Shown: positions 1-8,877, numbered from the stretch's first letter. The stretch: DNA of 54,857 nucleotides from Fibrobacteria bacterium (GCA_015232855.1 JADFYW010000014.1:1-54857); one strand, 5' to 3'. Notes: a model not told the origin generated them from the sequence alone. Numbers and translations: made by a program.

Positions 1-18
1 AATCGGCTCTATTTCCCA

Positions 19-168
19 AAAGACCCAGTAAACGATAAATAAGAATACAGCAAATCACCTCCTTACTGCATATTTTTTCAGTAATCCCCACTTTAATCAA
101 ATATTTGATATTTTGATTACATAAATACGAGTGTTTCACGACTCTTGTAGGAAACTATTTCAGAGGGT
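19..168. repeat. Dispersed ~150 bp repeat, copy 1
   Basis: This stretch matches 21379-21528 at a constant offset of about 21360 bases. Shared blocks include CGATAAATAAGAATACAGCA, CTGCATATTTTTTCAGTAAT and GTTTCACGACTCTTGTAGGA, with scattered substitutions and one-base indels between them. It contains a short GAGT...ACTC hairpin around 130-145 and sits about 65 bases upstream of the gene at 232. It could be a conserved leader or promoter region, or a non-autonomous mobile repeat. No coding frame is conserved between the copies. Confidence 0.8.
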
Positions 169-231
169 ATCACACTCTTAGACTTTCGCTTTATACATTT
201 ATAAAAGGTGAAGTCAAAGGACTCAAGGTAG

Positions 232-1530
232 ATGCCCAAAAACAAAATGAATGTAAAAAGCAATATTAAGCTGATCGTGTCAGTACTATTCATGCTCTTT
301 TGTACTGTTTCGCCTACTCTCAGGGCGGACGTCCTAGATAAATTTAGTTTCAGCGTTTCCACAGATGCTAATCTTGCACCGCCTCTAATAATCGGTAACG
401 AGATGACTGCATGGTTCCAGCCATACCCCTCATCATTGTTTGAATACGGAGCATGGTCTTCAGTATACTGGAGTGAAATAATGTCCAGTGCATTTGACAT
501 GGATATCAAAAAGGGGCTTGACCCGGAGCTTATGGGGGGGCTGGCAATATCAATGAATGGGATAAGTTGGAGAGGTGGGTGGAAAATTGGATACGGAAGT
601 TTTACTAAAACCAGAGGATCAAGCTATGTCGGAGGGGGCGGTTCATCGGGAAAAATGATTGGAGGGGAATTAGTCGACATACATGAACACAAGGACTTCG
701 TGGATATGAGCGGATATTTTAAGATTAAAGCTCTTTCCTCTAGGATATTCCTAGAGAAATACCTTGGGACCGGAAGAAGGTTTTCCTGGAACATTTCCTT
801 GGGCATATTGGCAGGAAGTGTGAAAGATTTTTCCATAACCACTCGTTACACCAAGGAACGGTTTAATAACGGCCCCTGGATGTTGCGTAGCAGCGAAGAG
901 CCCGATACATCGGAATCAGTGAATAGGATGATTATTCCCCAAATCCATTCTGGCATTTCCATGCATTTCAACATCCTAACCCCTGGGAACCGATTAATAG
1001 GTTTGCCTGAGTTTTGGCCAAGATGTCTCTTCTTAGAATCTGGGATAGGGGTGGGAATCAATCTTGGAATAGCAGGCACAGAGCATGGAGTGCGATGGAT
1101 ACCTTCAGAAAAGTTTCCCCTTTCACTGTCCCTCTCAATACCGACTTTTCCTTTATACTTTAATGAAGCAGAAAAGCTACCGGTAATGAGATTAAATTCA
1201 CCTCTGATATCGGTTGGTTATGTAAGCTCCAAAAACAATTACCATGATTTTGTTTTCTCTTCGATGAGTTATGAAATTTTAGATGGAAGCCATGGTGACA
1301 GGGTATATTACAAGCTCCCCCTCTGGGGTGGTCAATACCGATGGCAAAAAAACCTCCCGAGCAATTTCGCCCTCAGGTTCGGGGCGGGCTTGTATAAACA
1401 CATCAATGAAACCCACAGGTATGATGATAACGGCAAATTTTCGCATAAGGAATACAAACTCGATATATGGATACCAGCAGTAGAATTTCAGTTGGTGTTC
1501 AGATTATTTAGAAATACAAGAAATTATTAA
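232..1530 (+). CDS. Secreted beta-rich hypothetical protein, probably outer membrane
   Basis: The product is 432 aa. Residues 1-33 form a signal peptide: a basic N-terminus with several lysines, a hydrophobic run around LIVSVLFMLFCTV and an Ala-rich end at LRAD. The rest alternates hydrophobic and polar residues, is rich in Gly, Ser, Trp and Tyr, and ends in aromatic-containing strands (VEFQLVFRLF), as in outer-membrane beta-barrels. I recognise no family. The ATG at 232 follows an AAGGT-like site; a second in-frame ATG at 247 is possible. The gene stands alone downstream of the dispersed repeat. If the tRNA-Leu scar at 1696-1751 is an element end, this gene would be cargo of an element lying to its left. 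Confidence 0.75.
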   Translation: MPKNKMNVKSNIKLIVSVLFMLFCTVSPTLRADVLDKFSFSVSTDANLAPPLIIGNEMTAWFQPYPSSLFEYGAWSSVYWSEIMSSAFDMDIKKGLDPELMGGLAISMNGISWRGGWKIGYGSFTKTRGSSYVGGGGSSGKMIGGELVDIHEHKDFVDMSGYFKIKALSSRIFLEKYLGTGRRFSWNISLGILAGSVKDFSITTRYTKERFNNGPWMLRSSEEPDTSESVNRMIIPQIHSGISMHFNILTPGNRLIGLPEFWPRCLFLESGIGVGINLGIAGTEHGVRWIPSEKFPLSLSLSIPTFPLYFNEAEKLPVMRLNSPLISVGYVSSKNNYHDFVFSSMSYEILDGSHGDRVYYKLPLWGGQYRWQKNLPSNFALRFGAGLYKHINETHRYDDNGKFSHKEYKLDIWIPAVEFQLVFRLFRNTRNY

Positions 1531-1582
1531 AATTGAGAAATTCACTCCTATTATAGCTTGATAAATAAGGGGGGCGACGAGT

Positions 1583-1655
1583 GATTATCAATTCTTACGA
1601 ATAAGTGGATAGCTTGAAACAGTAAACCGAGTGATACTGGTTGGTAGAAACTGGT
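1583..1655. repeat. Degenerate repeat related to 2146-2225 (copy A)
   Basis: The core ATTATCAATTCTTACGAATA followed by AGTGGATAG resembles ATTATCAGTTCTTACGAAAT plus AGTGGACAC at 2146. A weaker match follows (GGTTGGTAGAAACTGGTTTA against GGGCTGGCAGATTCTGGTTT). The two copies lie on one side of an IS66 TnpA remnant and may be ends of a decayed insertion sequence. The homology is short and was judged by eye. Confidence 0.4.
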
Positions 1656-1695
1656 TTAGAAAAAGAATTGTGAAATAAAAAAACTTAGTCAATCA

Positions 1696-1751
1696 GACTT
1701 AAGGTAGAATTAGGCCGTTTTCGGGAAGTTCGAGTCTTCTCTTCGGCACCA
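1696..1751 (+). other. 3' fragment of a tRNA-Leu gene (probable att scar)
   Basis: Positions 1714-1751 read as a variable arm GCCGTTTTCGG, a T arm GGAAG-TTCGAGT-CTTCT, the acceptor 3' strand CTTCGGC, discriminator A and an encoded CCA. A CTTAAGG stretch at 1700-1706 resembles a Leu(UAA) anticodon loop. The matching 5' acceptor strand GCCGAAG and a D arm are absent upstream, so this is not a complete tRNA. Partial tRNA 3' ends usually mark the distal end of an element integrated in that tRNA. With this orientation the element would lie to the left, and the intact tRNA-Leu would be outside the window. Confidence 0.7.
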
Positions 1752-2304
1752 TTCCCTTTCCTTTTAAAAGTCACCGATAATTCAAGATTATCGCATAACA
1801 CCATTAATTTTAATGCGTTAAGATTAAGAATGTTTTTGAGGTGATTTGATCCTATTGTAGGTAAATGGAGGTAAAGAATGAAAAATCGGGGTATTTTTGA
1901 TGTCAGTTTTGATGTCAGTAAAATTATACTTTCAAGCAATAAATACAACTCTATCTTCTCACCTTAATAGACTGGATATTAAAATCCCCCCCTACTCTGT
2001 GCTAATATAAGAACCAAGAAGGATTACACCTTTCCATCCAGCCATATTCTCATAGTCAATCATTAGACCTTTTGTGGTTGCATATTGCGTTGCTGGACAA
2101 TTGCTAATTGGTATATTTATGCCTTTTCCTCACTGAGAAACTAATATTATCAGTTCTTACGAAATAGTGGACACTTTAGTCTGAAATCGAAAACTGTGGT
2201 GTTATGGGCTGGCAGATTCTGGTTTGGTTTAAGGGTCGGAGTAATTAATGGTATTACTTCTTTCTAAACTCAAGCAATTTTGATAAATCGGGAATTTTTC
2301 TTTT
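1752..2304. other. Non-coding spacer
   Basis: Apart from the degenerate repeat copy B and the read-through tail of the TnpA remnant, I see no credible gene, RNA or terminator here. Open frames that exist lack ribosome-binding sites and codon structure. The sequence looks like decayed mobile DNA between the tRNA-Leu scar and the IS66 remnant. Confidence 0.5.
2146..2225. repeat. Degenerate repeat related to 1583-1655 (copy B)
   Basis: Second copy of the short repeat described at 1583. It starts ATTATCAGTTCTTACGAAAT and continues with AGTGGACACTTTAG. It lies directly downstream of the IS66 TnpA remnant and could be one end of the same decayed insertion sequence. Confidence 0.4.
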
Positions 2305-2472
2305 TTAACAGTTTCTTATCCAATAATGAAACGTTGCAATCTTGTAATCATGCTTATTGCAAAAATTCTTTTGCGGCAAGCAACTTTCTTCAAAGGTTTT
2401 GATTATCTCTGTGATTTCCTGATCTGATTTCGGGGTTGAATAATTTTTGCGTTCTGTTTTTGCTTCTTCCAT
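2305..2472 (-). pseudogene. IS66-family TnpA-like accessory protein, truncated
   Basis: An ATG at 2472 with an AAGGAG ribosome-binding site opens a 55-residue frame. Its last 30 residues (FEESCLPQKNFCNKHDYKI followed by ATFHYWIR) match the small HTH accessory protein TnpA of IS66-type elements (F..S.L...FC..H.....TF.YW). The frame stops at a TAA, but the same frame continues after it for 16 more codons (KRKIPDLSKLLEFRKK) that look like the normal TnpA tail, so the stop may be a nonsense mutation. The partners TnpB and TnpC of IS66 are absent. I read this as a remnant; a small domesticated regulator cannot be excluded. Confidence 0.6.
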
Positions 2473-2684
2473 GTTTTACTCCTTGGTGAAAAGGGGTAAT
2501 AGGTAAAAATCAAAATCAGGCTTCAACAGACGTGTCTAATTGAACGGTTACGCAAGAGATGCAAAAGGAAAGATAAATACCAACTTCTCTAAGTCCATGA
2601 CCAATCATTCCTACCGCATTAATCACAGCAAGAATTCAATAGCCTAAACATGTACTAACAGTCATCCTCACTTAGAGCGTCTGT

Positions 2685-5600
2685 TCAATCCAAATCTTTT
2701 ATACATCGAATACTGTATCCGCGACTATCCCAATCTCCAACAAAAATCATATTGTCCTTACCAAGTTGTAATGAGTGGTACCATGCCCATTGATAAGAAA
2801 CTACATGTGTTGTTGACCAAAAGTAAGCACTGGAATCAATACCACGAAACGAACCATCTGTGTTGCGAAAACCTGATGGCAGTGCGGTAAAACCAAAATT
2901 ATTTGTACCTCCATCAAAAGATGTTGCTTTTAGTTTTTCCCCAGCAATAGATTGGTCACCAGTAAAATTTTCTAAGTTTTTCCACTCTGTTTTGCTTGGT
3001 AAATGAGACCCTTCGGGACATATACCCTTTACACCACTAGGATTCAAGTCACTAGATGTAGCACCAGCCATAGCTGTATTCCAATTGTACAATCTGCCGA
3101 AAGTGTTACAAAATGAAAGAGTGTTCTCAAAACACCAGCTTCCAACTGCATCTGCTGTGTCATAGTTAAGGTTCTCCGCCATCCAACATTGGGTGCCTAT
3201 CAAAGTTGTTTGATAAGTTTTACCATCTCTACTGTCGGTTATCAAACTGTCTCCACATGTCCATGGTGATGGTTTAACTGTGAAACTCCGTACACTACTT
3301 TGTGTAGTAGCACTTCCGTCATTGGCAACCACATACCAGAAATAAGTAGTAGAATTGCTAAGACTAGTAGCACTATAAATTGCATTACTTTGTCCATTTG
3401 AAACTTTGGTTATAGGTGGATTGTTTGTACCCAGGAACACATCATATATGAGTGCGTCACCGTCAGGGTCACTGCCACTCCAGGTTAAATTGATGTTGGT
3501 TTCTTGGTTTGTAGCATTATTTAACGGCGAAGATGGTGATGGGACAGTTGGTGGATTATTTAAATATTCGCCCTTGATGCAGCGAATACTGTACCCCCAA
3601 ACATCTGTACTCGAAGAACGGTACACCCCATTATTGGTTGTTCCAATGGTGCGAATCCGTATAGTGGATGGAAGGTAGCTCGTACCCGTCAGGAAACAAG
3701 CTAAATTGCCATTATCCACAAATTCATTATCACCACCATATCGTCTGCCAGCAGGAAGGACACTAAAACCATGAATATCAGTACCTCCCCAAGATATTGA
3801 TTTAAGTTCTTGGCCTTCTATTGTTCCACGGTAGCCTGTACTATCAGCCTCTGCTTTAGTCATGCCTATGGCCATCTCAAGAGTTTTCCATTCATTATCA
3901 CTAGATAAATGCCACCCTTCCGGACAAACATCATAGCCATTACCATGATTATCCGCAACTGCTGTATTCCAGTCATAAAGCCGACCATAAGTAACACAAT
4001 TAGAGGAATTATTATCATAGCACCATGAATTTCCCGAAGAAGGTTCATAATTCAAATTCTCCGCCATCCACGTTTGAGTACCTATAGTTACTTTTTTATA
4101 GACTTGGTCATCACGGGAGTCCACCAAATATTTTGTGGGATCAGCTGTTGCCGGCCAGCCGCCAAGGTGATATAAAGAATCGATTTCTGTTGAAGATAAC
4201 GCCCTATCGTATATGTAAATATCATCCATTTGTCCTTTGTAATAAAATATTTCATTACTCATATTTGGTTTGCCAATTAATAAATCGCCATTCAAAACAC
4301 CTATGTTTTCACTATAATTGTTGGTACCCTTTAATTCTGAATTCATATATATTTTTAAATTAGTAGTTGACATATCCCAGGTAAAAGCAACTTGTTGCCA
4401 AACATCTTGTTTCCCCACCCCCATTTTCTTTGAAAGGAAATTTGAAGTAGAAGTTGTATCATTATCTTTAAATCGCATCCCTAAACTATCTCCAAAAAAA
4501 TATATTGCATACCCAGGACGAGCAAACCAACTTCCTCGATCAATGAGACTTCCTTTAAGTATCGAGTCAGGATTAATCCAAAGAATAATTGAGATAGATT
4601 TTGTAAGTGCAAGAGAACCATCATTCCCACAATTAATTAAATCATCTGTCCCATCGAAACTATAAGCCTTATCTGCATTTCCAAATCTATCCTCCGTCAA
4701 TGCAGCCCCATTCACTTCCCCATTATTAGTATTCACACTTTCATCATTGGCGTTCCCATTAAAAGGGTAATATGCAACAAGTCCATTTGAGCCATCATAA
4801 ATGAGTGTGATATCAAGCGTATCTTTATTTTTCCTGGAACTATTATCACTGGCTATTATTTTAAACGAATTACTTCCTTCAGTTAATACAACAGCTTTTT
4901 CATATTTACCAGTATTTAAATTAGCAGCAGTCCCATTTACCATCACAGATAAAACCCCACTTTGTGCATCAGTTACGTCCATCCGTATTAGTTGTTCTGC
5001 TAAACTCATAGTTTCTCCGGATCTATGTGATTTCAATATAATTACCGGTGGGTCAATATCAGACAAACTCGGATCATATTTAATGATAATATCCATTGTA
5101 TCTTTATTTGCACCCGAGCTATTATCTACAGCTATTATTTGAATATTATTATCACCCTGCTGCAATGATACAGTGTATTCATAAGTCTCAGAATTTAATG
5201 TTGCAGAGTTATTATTAATAGTCACAGATGCAACACCACTTTGTATATCAGTCGCTGATACCCGGACAAGATATGAATTGGTAGCGACTTCTGCTACTGA
5301 TGTCTGAGGTGAAACAAGCGTCATGCTTGGTGGAGTCTTATCTTCAGCTTCTGGATTATATATTACCGAAATACTTGCTGAATCTTTGTTGTCATTCAGA
5401 TCAGTTGCAATCACCTTGATGATATTTGCACCTGTATCAGAGAGAGTAATAGATGCCGACCATTCTTCATTAGAAAATGCGGCCTTAATTCCATTTACAT
5501 ATACATTTGCAATTCCAGAGCCATCGTTAGCCTTCCCTTTTATTTGAACACCTATCGAACTACTCACAACAGCATTATTTGACGGACTGGTAATTTCCAC

Positions 5601-6836
5601 TACAGGCGGAGTTATATCAACAATAGTTGTATCATACACTACTGTAATGGTATCACTAGAGGTATTCGATCCCGCTGCATTATCAACTCCTACTGCGATT
5701 ATTGTATTTGAACCATAAGTTAAAGTAACAGTCCGGGTCCATTTCCCTTCACTGTTTAAAGAAGCAATCTGATTATTCACTTTTACTGAAGCCAGACCAC
5801 TATTATCTAAAGCAGTACCAGAAATTAAGGTAGAAGCATTGGAAACCGTATCACCTTCTCCCGGGTTATCTATTTTTATATATGGAGGTTCATTGTCGAC
5901 TACTGTCGGATTATAATGAATAGTCAATGTTTTTTGACTTGTATTAGCAGCCGAACTATTATCAACTGCAGATATGGAAAATGCGTTCGCACCTTCTTGA
6001 AGCGTAACCCCATATGACCAGGTTGTTGCACTTATCGTGGCGTTATTATTATCAATCATTAATGATAATACACCCGAAGCATCACTGACTGTACCAATCA
6101 GAGTTATGTTCTGAACGGAAATAGTATCACCATCTTTTGGCTGGGTAAAAGTTATTAAGGGAGCAGTTTCATCCACAACATTTTCATAAAAAGATACCTT
6201 CAATGTATCGTTAAGTATATCACCATTTGTATTTACAGCAAAGAAGCCGAATTTATTCAAGCCTGTATCAAGCTCAACGGTCCTGGACCATTGGTTACCA
6301 GTTATACCAAGGTCAGTCCCATCCATTTTAAATACCACTATGTCAAAATCTGAATAGGTGATTCCGCTAACAGTTAAACTCTGGGTACCAACCGAACTAC
6401 CGTCCTGTGGTGAAGTAAACAAAAGCATGATAGGTTTAGTACTCTCAAGCTTAACTGTTGGAGAGATTGTCTGATTTTCTATTATCTCAACCAGAGTATC
6501 AGCCCGATATATTACATCATCATTGAAATCTAATCCTTCTACAGAAAAGTTTGCTACACCTACAGGAATACTGCTAATCTCACAATAATGTGCACTATAT
6601 GGTACACTCACAGAAGTATCTATTTTAGGGGTCTTTACTAGCAACCTTACTGTAACTACAGCAGAAGGTACATCAATAGCCGGAGCTGTTTTTTTAAATA
6701 AAATATTGGGTGCAATCCCTCCTGTGTCAGATGAATTGTCAGATTTGCCGACAATATCACTAATACATGAAAAACTGATTAACGCAATTAAAGCTACGCA
6801 TACGAAACGAGCTGATGTCCTGATTAATCTTACCAT
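2685..6836 (-). CDS. Giant FISUMP-domain lipoprotein with Ig-like repeats (FISUMP-A)
   Basis: The product is 1383 aa. The N-terminus is a lipoprotein-type signal ending at Cys24 (ISFSC). About six Ig-like repeats of ~92 aa follow (roughly residues 134-685), each opening like PLITFTQPKDGDTIS and ending in a strand such as DTLDITLIYD. Next come a LamG/concanavalin-type domain (~690-890, LVAYYPFNGNANDES), a first FISUMP domain (~900-1085), a fibronectin III-like linker (~1090-1185) and a second FISUMP domain to the end (GYSIRC). The architecture indicates a surface-exposed, probably glycan- or protein-binding adhesin. The start overlaps the upstream CsgG-like gene by 7 bases, so the two are translationally coupled. 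FISUMP domains have no established biochemical function, so the ligand is unknown. Confidence 0.9.
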   Translation of the reverse strand: MVRLIRTSARFVCVALIALISFSCISDIVGKSDNSSDTGGIAPNILFKKTAPAIDVPSAVVTVRLLVKTPKIDTSVSVPYSAHYCEISSIPVGVANFSVEGLDFNDDVIYRADTLVEIIENQTISPTVKLESTKPIMLLFTSPQDGSSVGTQSLTVSGITYSDFDIVVFKMDGTDLGITGNQWSRTVELDTGLNKFGFFAVNTNGDILNDTLKVSFYENVVDETAPLITFTQPKDGDTISVQNITLIGTVSDASGVLSLMIDNNNATISATTWSYGVTLQEGANAFSISAVDNSSAANTSQKTLTIHYNPTVVDNEPPYIKIDNPGEGDTVSNASTLISGTALDNSGLASVKVNNQIASLNSEGKWTRTVTLTYGSNTIIAVGVDNAAGSNTSSDTITVVYDTTIVDITPPVVEITSPSNNAVVSSSIGVQIKGKANDGSGIANVYVNGIKAAFSNEEWSASITLSDTGANIIKVIATDLNDNKDSASISVIYNPEAEDKTPPSMTLVSPQTSVAEVATNSYLVRVSATDIQSGVASVTINNNSATLNSETYEYTVSLQQGDNNIQIIAVDNSSGANKDTMDIIIKYDPSLSDIDPPVIILKSHRSGETMSLAEQLIRMDVTDAQSGVLSVMVNGTAANLNTGKYEKAVVLTEGSNSFKIIASDNSSRKNKDTLDITLIYDGSNGLVAYYPFNGNANDESVNTNNGEVNGAALTEDRFGNADKAYSFDGTDDLINCGNDGSLALTKSISIILWINPDSILKGSLIDRGSWFARPGYAIYFFGDSLGMRFKDNDTTSTSNFLSKKMGVGKQDVWQQVAFTWDMSTTNLKIYMNSELKGTNNYSENIGVLNGDLLIGKPNMSNEIFYYKGQMDDIYIYDRALSSTEIDSLYHLGGWPATADPTKYLVDSRDDQVYKKVTIGTQTWMAENLNYEPSSGNSWCYDNNSSNCVTYGRLYDWNTAVADNHGNGYDVCPEGWHLSSDNEWKTLEMAIGMTKAEADSTGYRGTIEGQELKSISWGGTDIHGFSVLPAGRRYGGDNEFVDNGNLACFLTGTSYLPSTIRIRTIGTTNNGVYRSSSTDVWGYSIRCIKGEYLNNPPTVPSPSSPLNNATNQETNINLTWSGSDPDGDALIYDVFLGTNNPPITKVSNGQSNAIYSATSLSNSTTYFWYVVANDGSATTQSSVRSFTVKPSPWTCGDSLITDSRDGKTYQTTLIGTQCWMAENLNYDTADAVGSWCFENTLSFCNTFGRLYNWNTAMAGATSSDLNPSGVKGICPEGSHLPSKTEWKNLENFTGDQSIAGEKLKATSFDGGTNNFGFTALPSGFRNTDGSFRGIDSSAYFWSTTHVVSYQWAWYHSLQLGKDNMIFVGDWDSRGYSIRCIKDLD

Positions 6837-7588
6837 GATAACCCCACTGTGCCTGTTTTTTCTACTGGTTTTTCATCATCTGAACCCATAAACATATAAA
6901 GCCCTAACCCTGTCGCAGCAACAGCGGTCACACCACTGTAAAACCACCAGGTATTAAGTTTTTTTACCCAAGAACCAGATTTTTCCTTTTCCGGCCTGAA
7001 ATACCTGACAACTTTGGCTATCAGTTTTTTTACAGGCTTTCTCAGCAGGTCCTGAGCTTTACAAGCCCGGCAATCAGTACTGGCGGTAAAATCAATTGTT
7101 CCTGATTCTACATTAATCATCCGTATATTTACAGCTGCAGAATTACCTATCTTAGTTACTGTACCTGTAAATATATGGGTTACACCCATCAACTGCCCCG
7201 CCTCCACCAGGCAGGCGTCAGATACACAGTCCGAATTCTGAAACTCCTGCTCGGTTAAAATCATATTCATCTGTTCCCGTTCTATTACATTAAAAATATT
7301 TGTTGAAAACAGCTCGGTGCGAAACCGATCGGAAAGCACATTGGCCACCTTATTGTCATAGCCGTCCACAATAAAATTATTAACAGCTACAAACAGGCGG
7401 TCTTTCTGGTAGGAGATATTTTCCTGAATATATGCCGGCTGCGTTTCTTCTACTGCTACGTCCTCTACGGGAACCACCGCTTCTTCCTGAAGAAGCGTAT
7501 CTTCCTGGCCTATTGCAGTATAAAGGCACAGGAACAAAAGCACAAACAGGAAGGAAAGGCTCCGGCAATATCGACTATTGGTATCCAT
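6830..7588 (-). CDS. CsgG/LpoB-like periplasmic protein
   Basis: The ATG at 7588 is chosen because it has an AAAGAGGAAA site and follows the thioredoxin stop by one base; a start at 7642 would overlap that gene. The product is 252 aa with a signal peptide ending near AIGQED. Residues ~60-190 form the CsgG/LpoB-type fold: FVAVNNFIVDG, then ADRF-like LSDRFRTELFS, then EREQMNMILTEQEFQ and a Cys pair (SDCVSDAC). A short transmembrane segment (WFYSGVTAVAATGLGLYMF) lies near the C-terminus. CsgG family members form or regulate outer-membrane export channels, but this one lacks a clear lipobox. A paralogue at 34705 precedes another FISUMP gene, which suggests a role in exporting or anchoring its neighbour (inference). 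Confidence 0.85.
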   Translation of the reverse strand: MDTNSRYCRSLSFLFVLLFLCLYTAIGQEDTLLQEEAVVPVEDVAVEETQPAYIQENISYQKDRLFVAVNNFIVDGYDNKVANVLSDRFRTELFSTNIFNVIEREQMNMILTEQEFQNSDCVSDACLVEAGQLMGVTHIFTGTVTKIGNSAAVNIRMINVESGTIDFTASTDCRACKAQDLLRKPVKKLIAKVVRYFRPEKEKSGSWVKKLNTWWFYSGVTAVAATGLGLYMFMGSDDEKPVEKTGTVGLSW

Positions 7589-7589
7589 G

Positions 7590-8228
7590 CTATTTCCTCT
7601 TTTGTTTTTTGCGCCCTTTAGGCGTTGTACTATAGCAGTCATCTGATGCTCCGTTTTTGTAGGCGATGAGTATTTCTAAAATCTTACGCAATTCCCTGAC
7701 ACCGCGGGTAGAGCGGTAACCGGATGATTTAAACACGATTTCTCCGCTTTTATCAATTAAAAAGAGAGCAGGAATCTTATCAACTTTGTAGCGCTCAAGT
7801 GTCTGCTGGTAAACATCAAGAAGAACGATTGAGCGGATACCGTGCCTGCGGATATAACCCGAGACCAGGCCCTTTTTTCTTTTATCCACGCTTACCAGTA
7901 AAAGAGCAACATCGTCGTCATACTTTTTAGCCAGTTTCTCCAGCTGTGGCATTTCTTCCCGGCAGGGAATGCAGTAAGTGGCCCAGAACGCGACAATGAT
8001 GTTCTTTTTGCCAATAATATTTTTAATATTAACCAGCCTGCCGAAAATGTCCCGTAAAACTATTGGGGGCGCTTTGTCCGAGATATAGAGTTCAGTGGTA
8101 TCAGCATCTGCTTTCCCATCAGTAGATTCCACAGGCACCTCTTTGGATTTTTTTCCTTTTGCCTGTATTGCTACTGTTAATAGCAGCAGAATGAGTAAAA
8201 GTGTTTTTAATTTAATTAGTCGTGACAT
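7590..8228 (-). CDS. TlpA-like secreted thioredoxin
   Basis: The product is 212 aa. A signal peptide (LLILLLLTVAIQA) is followed by a low-complexity linker and a TlpA/ResA-type thioredoxin fold with the redox motif C86-I-P-C89 after FWATY, and a cis-proline at KIPALF. It would act in the periplasm on disulfides. The C-terminus is very basic (GRKKQKRK). ATG at 8228 has an AAGGA site. It is the first gene of a three-gene operon with the CsgG-like and FISUMP genes. Both contain Cys residues (the SDCVSDAC segment and the FISUMP Cys pairs), so a role in keeping their disulfides correct is plausible but not shown. Confidence 0.9.
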   Translation of the reverse strand: MSRLIKLKTLLLILLLLTVAIQAKGKKSKEVPVESTDGKADADTTELYISDKAPPIVLRDIFGRLVNIKNIIGKKNIIVAFWATYCIPCREEMPQLEKLAKKYDDDVALLLVSVDKRKKGLVSGYIRRHGIRSIVLLDVYQQTLERYKVDKIPALFLIDKSGEIVFKSSGYRSTRGVRELRKILEILIAYKNGASDDCYSTTPKGRKKQKRK

Positions 8229-8395
8229 ATGGTTCCTTGAAGTTTTATTAATAACATTACTATTCTGTTATTTTCTTACCTTTTCAGCAGAATTTCAAGG
8301 ATAAAAGAAATTATTGAAAACATTTTTCTTATCTCAGGTAATTTGACCAATAAGAGCATCATACAGTCAATATAGGGGAAATCAGGATGCTCAGT

Positions 8396-8411
8396 TGTGA
8401 TTTGGATCACA
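8396..8411. promoter_or_regulatory. CRP/FNR-type operator 1
   Basis: TGTGA-TTTGGA-TCACA is a perfect match to the TGTGA-N6-TCACA consensus of CRP. It lies about 170 bases upstream of the thioredoxin start. No CRP-family gene is in the window, so the regulator is inferred. Confidence 0.65.
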
Positions 8412-8579
8412 AAATCACAGCAATTTATTACGATTTAATACAATTTGAAATATTTATTGGTTTTCAAATCAAAATGTCAGTTGAGTAATTCAAAATTATT
8501 GCTGATTTTGGCCTAAAACTAAAAGAAATCACTAGACTTCACAAGTACCCATTTAAAACTGAATGCTACATTTCGGTTA

Positions 8580-8595
8580 TGTGATCTGGATCACA
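8580..8595. promoter_or_regulatory. CRP/FNR-type operator 2
   Basis: TGTGA-TCTGGA-TCACA is a second perfect TGTGA-N6-TCACA palindrome. It is followed at once by TTGTGA, giving an extra TCACA/TGTGA half-site pair. It is central in the divergent region. Confidence 0.65.
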
Positions 8596-8714
8596 TTGTG
8601 AGTTGTATATCTTGAAATGTCTTGAATATTCTTTGGAAAGAATGGTATCCTATAATAGGACTCGCATCCCACATACATCAATAATATTATTCCAATAATT
8701 TCTTAATTGACTTT

Positions 8715-8749
8715 TTAAAGTCTGTTATCATATATATAACAGACTTTAA
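8715..8749. repeat. Perfect 14-bp inverted repeat, 7-base loop
   Basis: The arm TTAAAGTCTGTTAT (8715-8728) is exactly complementary to ATAACAGACTTTAA (8736-8749) across CATATAT. There is no long T tract next to it on either strand. It lies between two operons that diverge, so termination of either is not expected; a large operator or a structured 5' leader of the subtilase transcript is possible. Confidence 0.7.
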
Positions 8750-8861
8750 TTACTATATAATTAATCGAAACATTATTTATTTTTGGTACTTTATTTATAC
8801 ACATATATAATAAGGTTAATAAGTATTGCAGCAGTTGTGATGTATATTTTTATTTTCCAAA

Positions 8862-8877
8862 TGTGATCTAGATCACG
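8862..8877. promoter_or_regulatory. CRP/FNR-type operator 3
   Basis: TGTGA-TCTAGA-TCACG matches the CRP consensus with one change. Its end lies 85 bases upstream of the subtilase start, a typical distance for an activator site. Confidence 0.6.

Noticed and set aside
1664-1751. Complete tRNA-Leu
   Set aside because: No complementary 5' acceptor strand or D arm is found upstream; only the 3' half is present.
1685-1948. Minus-strand frame over the tRNA-Leu fragment
   Set aside because: It crosses the tRNA remnant, has no ribosome-binding site and has low-complexity composition.
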